From Glossina fuscipes (taxonomy: Eukaryota; Arthropoda; Insecta; Diptera; Glossinidae): DNA of 64,000 nt. The position numbers and the translations under genes were made by a program. Positions 25,690-37,084 of this stretch are shown piece after piece; positions within the stretch are counted from its first letter, which is position 1; every line of letters starts with the position of its first letter. The stretch is from positions 49,493,729 to 49,557,728 of the forward strand of contig NW_023998415.1 in NCBI RefSeq assembly GCF_014805625.2, read 5' to 3'. Below the pieces are notes generated by a model. The model made no database searches and was not told the DNA's origin. It worked only from the letters and a program-made list of their open reading frames with translations.

Positions 25690-27385
25690 TCTGGCGAAAC
25701 GGTTAACACTAACCGCGACTAATAACGATTAATCGATCAGGAGCGTTCGACTTTTAAAAAACAAACGAAATATCACAAAAAGCAACACAAGGAGCCAAAC
25801 CGGCCTGTAACACCTTAAGGGCTGGTAAGTGCCAGTTCGTGCGGCTTACTCGCTAAACCCCGAGTTCTTTCGATTATCAATTATTGCATCGAGGCATGCA
25901 CTTGGTGTCTTCGCTTTGGCAATTTTGCCTCAAAGGAACAACAATCTTTTTAGCGTCAAATCCACAAATTATCAGACGAGTGGGAAAAATTCAATATTTC
26001 AACTAAAAATTATTTTTAATCATTTTCCTACATTGAACTTGTTTGTACACATTCTATACCAAAATTCGTTGAATACAAGGTGATACAGAATGATAATTCA
26101 GATTAAGTATCTAAACTGACAGGACGAATATATTTATAACGTAACGCATCGTCGAAAGCTATTTTATAATACGGCTTGTTACACTTAATAATAGGTCGGA
26201 GGAACCACGCAGAGTAGCGTTTTTTCGAATTCTGTTTCACTTTCAACATATATACGTCCCTTTACCTTGGTCTGTCATCAGTTGTTGAATTTATTACAGG
26301 TGCTGTTATTTAAATAGATAACTGAAAGTGTGAAAATAGATTCCCGCAAATACCCAAAATTTACTTCTCTCGTATATTCGATACTTTGATGATAAACGAC
26401 CTTTCAATTTCATCACTTAAAGCAGACATCGTAGTAAACGTAAACATCAAAAAAAGACTCAATGTGAGGGAGAAATGGTCGGATTCTGCAACAGTACCAA
26501 TTACAAAAGCCTGTAGGTGCTTATGCACTTCACTTGACGTGTGTATACAAGGTACATGTTCATGTCCAGAAAAAGCTCGCTTTTCACATGTTTGCCTTAA
26601 AGCAGATGATCGACGGTTTGTTTTTTTTTTTTTTTTTTTTTTTAAATATTTTATTATTTATTTTGGTTAAAGTCGCCCTTGTTTGTATTCATGAACCGAT
26701 TTTACACATTAGGCTACCAATCTTACCAATTAAAATACAATTTATTGCAACTTCTGCATGCTTACGCTATTGATCGAAAGAGAAGATTTCTTTATTTAAA
26801 AACAAGAGGACAAGTGAAGCCGAGGTCGAAAATTAAATACCCTGCACCATGTCGCGTAACGTCTATTTGCATTCTCTAGGAAATATGAAGGAATTACACG
26901 TCATTTCTAAGTATGAGAATACTTTTCATTGGATCTTTTTTAAGCAAGCAAGTCCCAATGACGCGCTGACCTGGTCCATATTCAGCAAATTTAATTGTTT
27001 GTTGCTAAAAATTTTATCATGATTCTTTGTCTAATTTCGTCATGAAATACTAAAAATTAAAATGCTGACATCGCATGAGCTCTCCTTACAAGGAATGAGG
27101 TGCACACAACAGACATACGTAGTCCAAATTTGATATAATTCATTTGTATATCATGTCATTATTTTGGACTAATTTTCCTTATGGAATATTTCAAGTTAGT
27201 CCTTTCAGTTGTACAAAATCTTGCTACAGGCAGTTATATGAGGGCGATTGCACCAAGAAAGTACAATTTTTGTCCATGAATATAAATAATTTTAAACATA
27301 TTTTCTATAATATCCGTCCTCGGGCCAAAACACTTCAGTTGAGGAAGCTTCGTGAAAATGCCTCCAACTTGGGCAGACATCAGAC
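25690..27385. other. non-coding stretch, unclassified
   Basis: Slightly more GC-balanced than its neighbours but with no protein family recognised. Poly-T at about 26,621-26,643. A TACCCTGCACCATGTC stretch near 26,840 is reminiscent of TATACCC-type repeat ends. Confidence 0.5.
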
Positions 27386-27389
27386 AGAA

Positions 27390-27445
27390 AAAGCAAGGAC
27401 GGACATGCTTAAATTCTGAATCGGTCTCGATTTTAAGGTATAAAA
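27390..27445 (+). repeat. mini-me-like fragment
   Basis: AAGGACGGACATGCTTAAAT followed by TCTGAATCGGT matches the GGACGGACATGCTTAAATCG arm of the 57-kb full-length copy. The copy is truncated after about 50 bp. Confidence 0.6.
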
Positions 27446-28254
27446 CTAGGTATACACTCAACTAATGCTGGTAGGAGAAGGTGGAAACATTTTTAAATTC
27501 GTTTTCTCTTATTATATTTTGTACTTTGTACTTTGGTCTTTTTGAAATGTTTTAGATAAATATTTAAATACAAAATATTGTGCATTTGAACTTGCTCGTT
27601 CGTTTTTTTTTTTTTTTTTTTTTTTTTTTGTCTTTATTTTACTTTTGTCGTTGTTTTAATTCCATTCATATTCAGTGGACCAAGCCTGTACATATTTGCT
27701 TCCGTTTGTTTGTTTTTGCCGCTCGAATACTATGTTAAGGGAGCAACAGCTCGTTTTAATGATTCTATCTGTTAACAGATAGAAGTAAGCAACAGTGTGC
27801 CTTTTGCAAATTGTCAACGCTCTTGTCTTATAAATGTATACGTGTAGATGTTTTGATACAATTTTTTATATTTTTTATTTATTTATTTATTTATTTTTTT
27901 TATTTTTTTTTTTTTTTTGTATTAACAACCAAAGTTGTTGCTCATTTTTTCTAAACCACTCCGGCATACATGTATGGCTGGGTGTGTAACATTCTGATGT
28001 ATTTCTGTTTTTGATTTTGTTCATATAGCGTGGAAATGTGTCTACAAATTTTTATACATATTTTATTTTGTTTATTTTCTTTTATTTCAATTTCCTTTAT
28101 TTTTAGGATATTTTACTCGTTTTTTGCTTTTTTTATTAATAGAAATTTTCTCAGGCAAAAATTTCTTTTATTCGGTGGCTGTGAATATATGTGTAGAAAT
28201 AATTCCTGACATATTTATAATGCTTGTAAAACAAAACAAGCGGAAGTATATATA

Positions 28255-28296
<42 letters not shown>

Positions 28297-28825
28297 CTTT
28301 TTACTTCTTTCGTGCTTAAGTATAGTATAAATAATCGTACAATGAAAAATAGAATGTTTTAATTTTTTTCTGTTTTCTTTTTCTTTCATTCATACACATG
28401 ACAATCTTCTTTATATATGTATACGTTCAAAAGAATGTCAACGCCTGAATGCTTACTTGATTTTTGTGAAAAACAAAGTATATATATATATATTGTTAAA
28501 CTAAAAAACAAAAAAAGATGAAAAAAGCAATCATTGTTTGCTATTATGATTAATTGCAGACATACACTTCCCTTTGTTCTTTTATTGTTGGCAAAAAAAA
28601 GAAACAAACAATGACAATAGAAAAAAGTCACAGAGAAGAACTTATTTAAATCGAATAATTGAATTATCCTTCAATATAATAGAAAGATAATCCACTGGGT
28701 AATCTATAATGTCTTGCTTTAGATCTACTAGCACTGCCATATGGAATTCGAATATATGTTAAATTAATTTTATAACAAATCAAAAAAAATAAGTAATCAT
28801 ATGTCCGTTAGCGAAGATTTTTATT
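27446..28825. other. AT-rich non-coding stretch
   Basis: T tract at about 27,605-27,629, (TTTA)n near 27,875-27,905 and (TA)n at 28,263-28,294. No gene was seen. Confidence 0.6.
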
Positions 28826-28828
28826 GCA

Positions 28829-28860
28829 ATTTTCTTCTCTCTTCCCTTTTTCAGGTAAGT
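28829..28860 (+). promoter_or_regulatory. recursive-splicing (ratchet) site candidate
   Basis: A nearly unbroken pyrimidine tract (28,829-28,851) ends in CAG at 28,852-28,854 and is followed at once by GTAAGT (28,855-28,860). This is the YnNCAG|GTAAGT consensus of fly recursive splice sites, where a 3' splice site regenerates a 5' splice site and a long intron is removed in steps. Such sites sit deep in very long introns, which fits the lack of exons here. A second GTAAGT lies 47 nt downstream (28,902-28,907), which could define a transient RS-exon. The host gene would be on the plus strand. It could be a chance match; RNA evidence is needed. Confidence 0.6.
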
Positions 28861-28907
28861 CTTGAAAAAACAAATGAAAAGCTATATACAGCATTTCTCA
28901 AGTAAGT

Positions 28908-29486
28908 AGATATTATTTTTATTTTTATAAATTTTGCGGAAAATTTGCCCTTTTTCAAAACAATTCATAATCAATTAATTAATGGCAAATAAATATTGTT
29001 TTCTGTTTTTCTATCAAAGAAAATAAATAAATAAATAGTTTTAACGAGTAAGAGAAATGTAAGAGTTTTTGTCAAATTTTAACGCGGACACTCGTTCGTC
29101 AAATATTGAAAACGTGTTTCAAGTAATTTCCTTATGCATGCCAATGAACGAATCCATCCATGATTGCAACTTCAATAGATGTAACTTTGTATGATGCAAA
29201 CATTTCACAAAACAAATGATTTCACCGGAAAGTGTGAAAAGAAAATAGAAAGAAAACTTATATTCTGCATCGGAATGAATTCGTTTTTACCCACCAATGG
29301 TTAGAACAAGTTATCTTATTGCCTTATAGTCGCTCTATCAAATCAGTCAATTCAGTTCAGATAGTATATACTATGTAATGTATATATGTGTGTGTTTGTG
29401 TGTTTAAGTGGAAAACCATCGACAGACGCAGCACAGGAACTTTAACCCGTTAAAAACTATATGTTGTATGTATATATGTATGTATG
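28908..29486. other. AT-rich non-coding stretch
   Basis: Nothing recognised between the splice-site candidate and the A-rich tail of the LINE fragment. Confidence 0.5.
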
Positions 29487-30105
29487 TTTTCTTTTTTTGC
29501 TCTGCGAACTGGAGATAGAAACTCTTCAAGAGATACCGCGGGTTCTTACTAGCAGCATGCACGATACGCCATCCATGGCGCCTACGTACTCAGAACTACC
29601 CCACACACCAGCTTCCTCCACCACACTCCCACGCGGGATCACCGTTAGGTATTACTTCGCGGAGGTTAGATGTCGTTAGCACGCTTCCTATGGTGGCATC
29701 TCAGTTGAATACACCATTGGCTTGGGGGGGGCCCCCCCCCTCGGGTCTCCGCCCGCTGTCTTTCAGGCCGCCGTACTTTTTTGAGCACTCTGCTTACAGA
29801 GTGGCCTTCGGTGCTCCACGCCAGCGAAAGATGATATGCTCTGCACCTCTGCCCGTTTGCGTACATTGCCGGGAAATTTGGCGAGTTGTCGTACCCGAAC
29901 CTGAACACGTAGTTTCGTAAACAGCCATAGCCAGTCAGCAACTGAGGGTGAGGTAGTATCTTACCGCACCGTGTGGTCTTTCGATTTATTGCATTATGTT
30001 TGGGATGAAAACGAAAGTCCATCTTCCTTTCCTTGTTCTTTTCCATCGTGATTGCCAAATCCCCATTGACGCTAGCCGCTCTTATTTTCTCATGGCTTCT
30101 TGGAA
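29487..30105 (-). pseudogene. 3' end of an R1/I-like non-LTR retrotransposon
   Basis: A GC-rich island in AT-rich DNA. On the minus strand it encodes the C-terminal region that follows reverse transcriptase and RNase-like domains in R1/LOA/I-type elements. The signature LLTGYGCLRNYVFRFGY (29,890-29,944) corresponds to the usual LTGHGxFxxYLxRFG. The next part should hold a CPxC...H...C finger; the first cysteines are replaced (NFPAM). Downstream (lower coordinates) lies a GC-rich 3' UTR-like stretch, ending on the minus strand in an A-rich tail (GCAAAAAAAGAAAA, 29,487-29,501). The G8C9 run at 29,724-29,740 falls inside it. One long open frame survives, so it may be younger than the other relics, but the lost cysteines and 5' truncation mark it as dead. 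Confidence 0.72.
29724..29740. repeat. G8C9 self-complementary run
   Basis: Eight G followed directly by nine C. It can fold on itself and is prone to sequencing error. Confidence 0.9.
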
Positions 30106-30120
30106 GAGGGCGTTGATATC

Positions 30121-30147
<27 letters not shown>
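30121..30147. repeat. (TA)n microsatellite at the LINE 5' boundary
   Basis: About 13 TA units directly beyond the truncated upstream end of the LINE fragment, suggesting insertion next to a pre-existing TA tract. Confidence 0.85.
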
Positions 30148-30151
<4 letters not shown>

Positions 30152-30554
30152 ATGTGTATGTAAGTGCACGCGCGCACCTGTATAGTGATTGTCATATATC
30201 TTACTAACATTTTAAACCATACTTTCGTAAAAAGCTTAGGATTTATGTTAACTTTTTTCACAAAATTATTTCGCATTTTCATTAACCGACTTAGTAAATC
30301 TTTGAATTTTATCTCGCGCGAGTGACGAAATTATTAAACAAAAACTTTTCCTTGTTATTTTAACTAAAGTTGTAATCGTCTATACAAATGAAGTAAGTTA
30401 AGAGTACAAGAAAATCAATATATTTCCTATAACCACTGTGGATCACACTGATCGCACTAATTATTTATTAAAAATATTTATCACGAGCATCTAAAGCGAA
30501 GAAAACACATATTGGGGAAGTTTCTTAGAATTTACATTCTTTTCGTAAGAGTTA
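30148..30554. other. AT-rich non-coding stretch
   Basis: Nothing recognised. Confidence 0.5.
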
Positions 30555-30683
30555 TGTCTTAAAGCGCTAGCATCTGAGGCTGTCTATCGTCTTTATTGAA
30601 AACTTGATCATTGGCGTGATATGTAAATCCACGACCATTAAGTTGTTACTCGAGATCCTTGGCCTACGGCGGTCTTCTTGGCG
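30555..30683 (-). mobile_element. tRNA-derived SINE, copy 2
   Basis: Shares AGCGCTAGCATCTGAGGCT and the following TATTGAAAAC stretch with copy 1 at 14,130. Further along come ACCATTAAGTTG (copy 1: ACCATTAGAGTTG) and the TTGGCC remains of the A box. The B box is mutated, so this copy is older or more decayed. Its presence turns copy 1 from a lone tRNA-like relic into a dispersed family. Confidence 0.65.
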
Positions 30684-30779
30684 TATTTTTTGATACTTTT
30701 TCCGCACGCATTCAGCAAAAGGAAGCTGCCGAGATCATACAAATCATATATATGCTCGATGTGCATTAAATTATACATC

Positions 30780-31010
30780 TGTCCACCTGTATAATGCTTG
30801 TGATAAGCGTTCTTCCAGATGCAAATGTGAAAACATTTGAAATCAAATTTTTTGCACTCAGCTTAGTGATGAAAATGGAATTGAAAATAACAGAAAAAGA
30901 CACGCCTACGACATAAACTGAGAACATCTCTTTTTTATCAGCTTTTTACTCATTACTCATATAACGGTCGCAAGATAAACGTTTTCATGTATCACGTATA
31001 TCCCTCAAAT
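30780..31010 (-). repeat. mini-me-like module fragment
   Basis: The run GACACGCCTACGACATAAAC..TGAGAACATCTCTTTT..TTACTCATTACTCATA matches the repeated module at 37,262, 37,604 and 37,966 in the reversed array. It is a single module, with a degenerate CTGTCCACCTGT tract at its left edge. Confidence 0.65.
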
Positions 31011-34000
31011 ATGAAAAAAAGAAAACAACGTGCGGCTGTGCGGACGTTTTGCTTCTTTCTTAGTTTTTTAACATAATAATGGTGCATATGAAAAGTTTCG
31101 CTGTTACAGTTGAATATAATTTGCTTCTTTGTTCGGTTTTAAGCAAATAAATCAACGAAATTTAAGTAAAATTTATTATGTTAATATATATGCGTATGCG
31201 TATGCATATGTATATACCATGGTAATGTATTTAATGACAATTAAATATTTAATCATAAAAAGAAGAAGACGAACATTTTTCATTACTATCTAAAGTACGC
31301 ATTTGTACGTACATATGTACGTAAACGCTTTTAAGCCGGTAGACGATCAAGAAGTTGGTAAATATTTACTACTTAGAATCGCGTCATTACTTATATTAGT
31401 GTAAAAAAATGTCGATGAGTTTGATCGGTTGTAATTATTCATGTTTCTTCCCGTTTGTAGTTGTTGTTATTGTTGTTTTTTAAACCTTTTCTTTTTCTCT
31501 TTTTTTCGCCATACTTCGCCAACTCGAATTTTTAAGTGTTACTTAATTCAGCCGATTCAGATTCTATGTAAAAAAAAAAAAATAAGGTGGTAATCAAGGC
31601 GTAGTTTATTTTCTAAAAAGCAACATAATAGCAATAATACTTTGAAAGCTTTACTAAAGCAAGTGTTAATCGTTACACAGATTCAAAGAAATTTTCTTCA
31701 TTTTACATAAATAAAAATAAATAAAAGAATGAATTTATATAAATATAAACGTAAAGTGTAAAGGATTCTCACCACTTCAAGCAGAATAAAAAATTTGTAA
31801 TGAAAACAAGCAAACTTTGCTGCAAGCATTTTTTTTTTTTTTTTTTGAGAGGAGCTTTTTACGTAAATCTCTATTATATGCCAGATGAGCAACTGCTTCT
31901 AACCTATACAATTCTCCAATCTCCAATGAAAGCCCTTCAGCTCAGTTCAAATATTTTTATATTCAATACTTGCTTGCTTTGTTTCTCCTTCTCCTTACTT
32001 ACTTCTCCTTATATAACGCACTTATAGTGTACCCTCAAGCCGACATAGCAGCTTTAAGAAAGTGTTTGTTACGTGTGGGGAAATAACCAGGTCATCTCTG
32101 TCCGTCGTAAGATATAGCGAACTATAACCCACAGATAGGAACAAGTTCAACTTTTCGGAACAATGCTTCGACTTTCGTTGCAGAAAGCAATCGTTCCAGT
32201 TCGTGGACATATTAATCAATAATTCGAAATAGAGAAAACGCATTCATCTAATTAATAGAAAAAGAATATCGGAACGCAGCTAAAGGATACAATTTAAATC
32301 TTTTGAACGTATAAGCGAGCAAATGAATTTTAAATGAACAACAATACGGGAATTGAAAATATTTTGATATAGAATCAAGTTTGAACTCCAGTAAATAACT
32401 TATCGCAGTTGGTATCAAAAAATCTTAATATTATACCGGAGGATTTATTGCTTCCTTTCTTATTTCTATAAGATCCAGCGGAACGTTCTGTCCGTTTCTA
32501 TGTCGACATGTAAGCACATGTTTATTTTTATCGCTTAATAGTGAACTAGAACGAAGATGACTCGTGATGGCGCGTGAGACGCGATCATGCATCCATGGCT
32601 ATTCTGAAGCTAATTTACGCCACTGTACCTTGGCCATGAGTGCCAATAAGACACGTTCTCGGCGAACAAATACGATCGACAACGGCACTGTCAAGATCAT
32701 GTTATTACGGAAAGGCTTGCTACAGCTCAGCAAACCGTGGTCTTGTTTTATTCTAAAAAACAAAAAAAAAAAAAGGCTAGAACTTTCCGATAAACCTAAT
32801 ATATCTGAAAGAGTCCATTAGAAATTATAATTATTATTTTTTTGCGTCCGCAACCCCAACTAAGTTAGCCAATGAAAGCTTATAGAACCTTATATACCCG
32901 CGATTGGCCAACTTTACTGTATTTATATAAGTCAGTTTTATTTTATTGAAAATTACAAAACATTTGGCTGCGAATACTTCTGTCTTACAAAATACCATCT
33001 CTTTGTTATATTTTCTCTGTTTCTGTTTTCATTGTTTTTTCTTCTTTTTTTTCCATTATTTTTCTTTCTATTTTCTACAATTTCTATATAAAATTTGAAC
33101 AATTGTTGTAAAGAGCATCAACAATTAGTGCTCGAAAAATTCTAGTTTCACTTCATTCATTCATTAACACGTAGCCATATATAAAAGTTTTCATACGAAG
33201 CAGTTGTATAGGGCAGCAAACGTATTTTATTGCTAACACAACAAAGACAGTTCAAACATAGTTTGTAGTGGTGTTTGCCTGTTTGCCAAGAGATGTTTAA
33301 CAAGACATTCTGTTAAAAATATATGTATACGTATACAGTCTAGGAAGAAAAGTTTTATTATTGCATTCGTGTGTAAGAGTTAGTTTCTATATATATTTAT
33401 ATATATGTATATATATACATATAAATCAAAATAGAAAGATGAAAAAGTAAATAAATAAAAAGACCAACTGTAATTAATTAGAAACGAGCAAAAGGAGCAA
33501 AGAGAATAGGAGAAAGAGTCGGATAGATTATCCTGAGAATAACTTTACATTTAAAATTGGTTTTTTGAATTGTTTTCTTTATTTATATCTTCTTCTTCTT
33601 TTTTGATTTTTTTTTTTTTTTTTTTTTTTAATCATAAGTTGTTTGCTTTCTCTCGACATGCTATTAAATAACTGAAATTTTTTTCATATATATTATCTTT
33701 ACATATATATACAACATAACGCCTGCACACCGTATTTTATTTATATTCAGCAACTCAATCAAGGGGTCAGGTCAGGAAGTGTTGTATAGAATAAGCTAAA
33801 GAACAAAAAAAAAATAAAAAATAGGAGCAAAAAAATATTCTGAATACTATACCAGCCGTAGCACAATATTTGTATTAAAATGACTGAAGAAATGATAGAG
33901 AAGGACAGCGAAGGAGTTACAGAACACAAAAAATGTGTAAAAATTATTATTTATTACTCTGGCAGCAATTACAACAAAGCAAAAAGGGTACAGAAGCATG

Positions 34001-34163
34001 CATACGATTCGAAAAATTTTTCACATCATTTCTTTTGGTTTTCAATTTTTTATTTTTTTTATTTTTTTTTTTTTTTGTAATACTAGACGATGAGCGGAAT
34101 AGTTTTAGGCAGCCAAGCTAACAATTTCAAAATCAGAGTAAAAACTTTGTATTTTATTGTAGT

Positions 34164-34195
<32 letters not shown>

Positions 34196-35398
34196 AATAG
34201 AAATACGGAACGTATATATTAAAGTGTATGCAAGGAGCAAATAAAAAGTGTGTGGGTTAGTTTAAGAAAAATGTCAACAACAGTTTTACACCGTACAGTG
34301 GAAAAAAATTACAGTAAAAAAAAAAGCAGAAAAACAATTCGGAATAAATTTCTGCAATGCATTTGTATATACGAGCACCGTAACGGTTTTTTTTGTCTTC
34401 GTCGGACCAAAACATTTGACGAAATAGACAAATTTGCGTTTTGTGTGAAAATGTCATAGCGTCAAACAAATGCTTTTACTTAGTTTGACAATAACAACAT
34501 CAACTTTCACAGAAAACCGCAAAAAATGAAAAAAATTATACATGGATGCCTGACTGCCTCTGTGAATGCATACTTGTGCTGCTACAAGTTTCAACTATAA
34601 ATCATATGCAGAGAGACGTATACAAAACCAGCTCTTGAACAAAAAAATGAAGCAACTGGCATAGCATTCCCGAGAAAATCAAGCAGTAGCAGCAGCAGCG
34701 GCAGCAGCTGTTAGTGGCAATAATAACGGTGGGTGTTGAATTTCCCCTGAACTGGGTCCCGTTTAAGTGCGATAGTGGCTGGTAAGTGCTGCCAACCATA
34801 TGACGTATAAACAATAGGTCTGTCGTTCAACTTGGTTTCATTCTCTTTCTCGCTTAGAAATCAAATAAGAAATAATGGCAAAAGATAACCAAAAAACACA
34901 TAAAAAGTAGGTAATAAAAAGCTCTAAAACAAATTTAAGAGCCTTTCCTATGTCTCCCTTCATATAATCAAGCTTATTCTTTCTCCTGCCGCACTCATCG
35001 AATTCCTGTTGCTTTTTTTTTGCATTCACTTTGACTTCAGTTCAGGTTATAATTGCAGCTCGTCATAAAACATAAATAATCGAAGTACGTTATGTAAGAT
35101 TGATTTCGAAAAGTTCAGTTATACTTTGGATGTCACCTTTTCTCCAGGAATAAAGAAACTGAATGCCGCTTTAATCAATAGACAGACGAGAGGAATTTTG
35201 GAATTTCTTTAGGATATAGATATTATATAGGGCCTTCAATGTTTAATCCTATTCGTTACAAACCTTGCATTCTTTTGCTATATATACGTACGTGTAGAGT
35301 ACTTAATATCTAAGGATATTGTCTAAGGATAAATCTGCACACACATTTCTTTCATATATAGAAGAAGTAAGAAAATTGTATTCCTTCGTAATCGAACC
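31011..35398. other. AT-rich non-coding stretch
   Basis: Includes an 18-bp perfect palindrome (31,306-31,323), a T tract near 33,608-33,629 and a poly-A at 34,165-34,194. A GC-richer patch at about 32,464-32,760 is unclassified. No gene was recognised. Confidence 0.55.
31306..31323. repeat. 18-bp perfect palindrome
   Basis: TACGTACATATGTACGTA equals its own reverse complement. It could be a dyad binding site or chance in alternating purine-pyrimidine DNA. Confidence 0.6.
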
Positions 35399-36224
35399 TT
35401 TTATACCCACCACTGTTATCGTAAAAGAGAAGAAAAAGAGGAAAATAACTAAATAATCGTGCTCTATAATATAGAGTGGGCATGGCTGATTTTTTCTGTT
35501 TTCAAAATAAAAGTTTTTGTTGCAAACATTTGTGGATGTTGTAGGCGTGTCCTTAGAAGAGTATAGAAGAGAGTGTTTACTACAGATAACCCAAAGTTAT
35601 GCCGGCGGACGGACGAACGTATTTAGGTGCATTCCCAATTTGAAACTGGTGAAGCATTAATGTACTTTATGGGATTTCTCAAGCTTGGTACTGCGCGTTA
35701 TAACGGCTTTTGAAAAAAAAAATTAAATTTTGATATACTATAATATTGAGTAGGTGGGATCAATTTTTTTTAAATTTTTGTAGAGGTACTACAGCATCGC
35801 TACTCGAAATTAGGGTTCAATTTTTGTAATGTACGAGCAATGAGCAAGAAAAATCGATTTTTTTTTCTTTTTTAAAAGCACGAGTCTTCTCGCTCTACGT
35901 AGTACTGTAGGTGTGTTCTCCGACCGATTCGGCTTTTTTTCAACACCCACCTGCGTAAAACAAAATCCAATAATAGGTTCATTTTTGCGGCAAGAAGAAT
36001 GTTAATAACAGATATTACACAGATGGACAAATCGACAGATAGACAGATGGACAGATGGACAGACAGACAGACGGACAGACAAATTTACTTAAATCCATAC
36101 ATAATTTGATGCTGATCAAGAATGTGTATGCTTTGCGGGTGTGCTTCTAAACCTTCCATCTGGGCATTGCAAACGTTTTGACAAAATGAATACACTCGTC
36201 ATCGTTCGGTGACAGGTATAAAAA
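35399..36224 (+). mobile_element. full-length mini-me-like element with TIRs, copy 1
   Basis: An 826-bp non-coding element. The left end TTTTATACCCACCACTG and the reverse complement of the right end, TTTTATACCTGTCACCG, agree at 13 of 17 positions. Inside are two related modules. Each has a GTAGGYGTGT motif (near 35,547 and 35,907) followed by an RGAC tract and a TACTTTATGGG-type arm. The second module carries a large GACAGATG/GACA array (36,021-36,080). It aligns along its length with the copy at 57,049, including AAAATAAAAGTTTTTGT and CTATAATATTGAGTAGGTG. No coding capacity. It resembles the dipteran mini-me class, known for (GTCY)n and (TA)n proto-microsatellites. No target duplication is obvious. 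Confidence 0.7.
36021..36080. repeat. GACAGATG/GACA microsatellite inside the element
   Basis: About 60 bp of near-continuous GACAGATG and GACA units. Other copies have short degenerate versions at the same place, so the array expanded after insertion. Confidence 0.85.
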
Positions 36225-36716
36225 TCCATTTTTTTTTTTTCGTATGCTATAGCACTGTTTGCAGTCAGAAAATTTCTATTTTTCGTTTTTTACCAACAAG
36301 TGTCACTTGACATCACGAATAACATTATTTTTGTGGCGAATCTTATGTGTTCACGACATTCTTCCTTCTCCACTCTTATATGTTTTAATTTCATTGCCCT
36401 GCATCGGAGTGAATTTCTCCTTTGCCATTTGTATTTTCAACAAATAATAACAGCTTGCTACTGTTTGCATGTTATTGCGTTAGCTAGCGCTTCAGCTGGT
36501 TGCTTTTTCGGTTTTCTTCTTTTTTTCGCCCCTTTATTCTTGCATTCTTGCATTCCATAGCAGAAATTGATTTGACATTCAATGTGTGATTAGAAGTGTT
36601 TGTTTCGGATTGCCAAAATGTAGTTTCAAATATAGAGGTTATAATCGTTCTTATATCCTACACAATTTGTGGTTGAGGGTGTATTAAGTTTTTACAGGTT
36701 TATGTAACAGCCAGGA
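36225..36716. other. AT-rich non-coding stretch
   Basis: Nothing recognised between copy 1 and the next family-B repeat. Confidence 0.5.
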
Positions 36717-36772
36717 GGACGTAAGATAGATCCATCTTTTATTATCCCAATCGATTCAAAATTATTTTCTAC
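36717..36772 (+). repeat. dispersed repeat family B, copy 2
   Basis: GACGTAAGATAGATCCATCT then TTTATTATCCCAATCGATTC, matching copies at 10,103 and 51,449. A poly-A tract at 36,852-36,881 follows closely. Confidence 0.7.
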
Positions 36773-36850
36773 GGTCTCTGATCACCTCCTTTCAGCTTTC
36801 AGCAAATGTTGTGATGCAATGAATACATCTCCATCATTGGATGTTGGGTC

Positions 36851-36851
<1 letters not shown>

Positions 36852-36881
<30 letters not shown>
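36852..36881. repeat. poly-A tract
   Basis: An uninterrupted run of about 30 A. Confidence 0.9.
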
Positions 36882-36883
<2 letters not shown>

Positions 36884-37084
36884 GAAGCTATACGATCTCT
36901 ACATTTTTATATGACAAAAGAGAGTAATGTTTAGAATTTTACGATGAAAATGGGTGAAGAATAACGGGATTCTTGGCGAGAAAACTAATTTTTCCTAAAC
37001 TTAGACAATATCATGTTTCGGACCATTGTCCCTTCTATGCAATAGTTCAAATGAAATGTATGCGCGGAACAAGGTGTAAATATT

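Noticed and set aside
26386..26670. Cys-rich run resembling an EGF-like repeat (CRCLCTSLDVCIQGTCSC)
   Set aside because: The spacing is only partly EGF-like, no splice sites frame it, and the frame runs into poly-Phe. I judge it chance.
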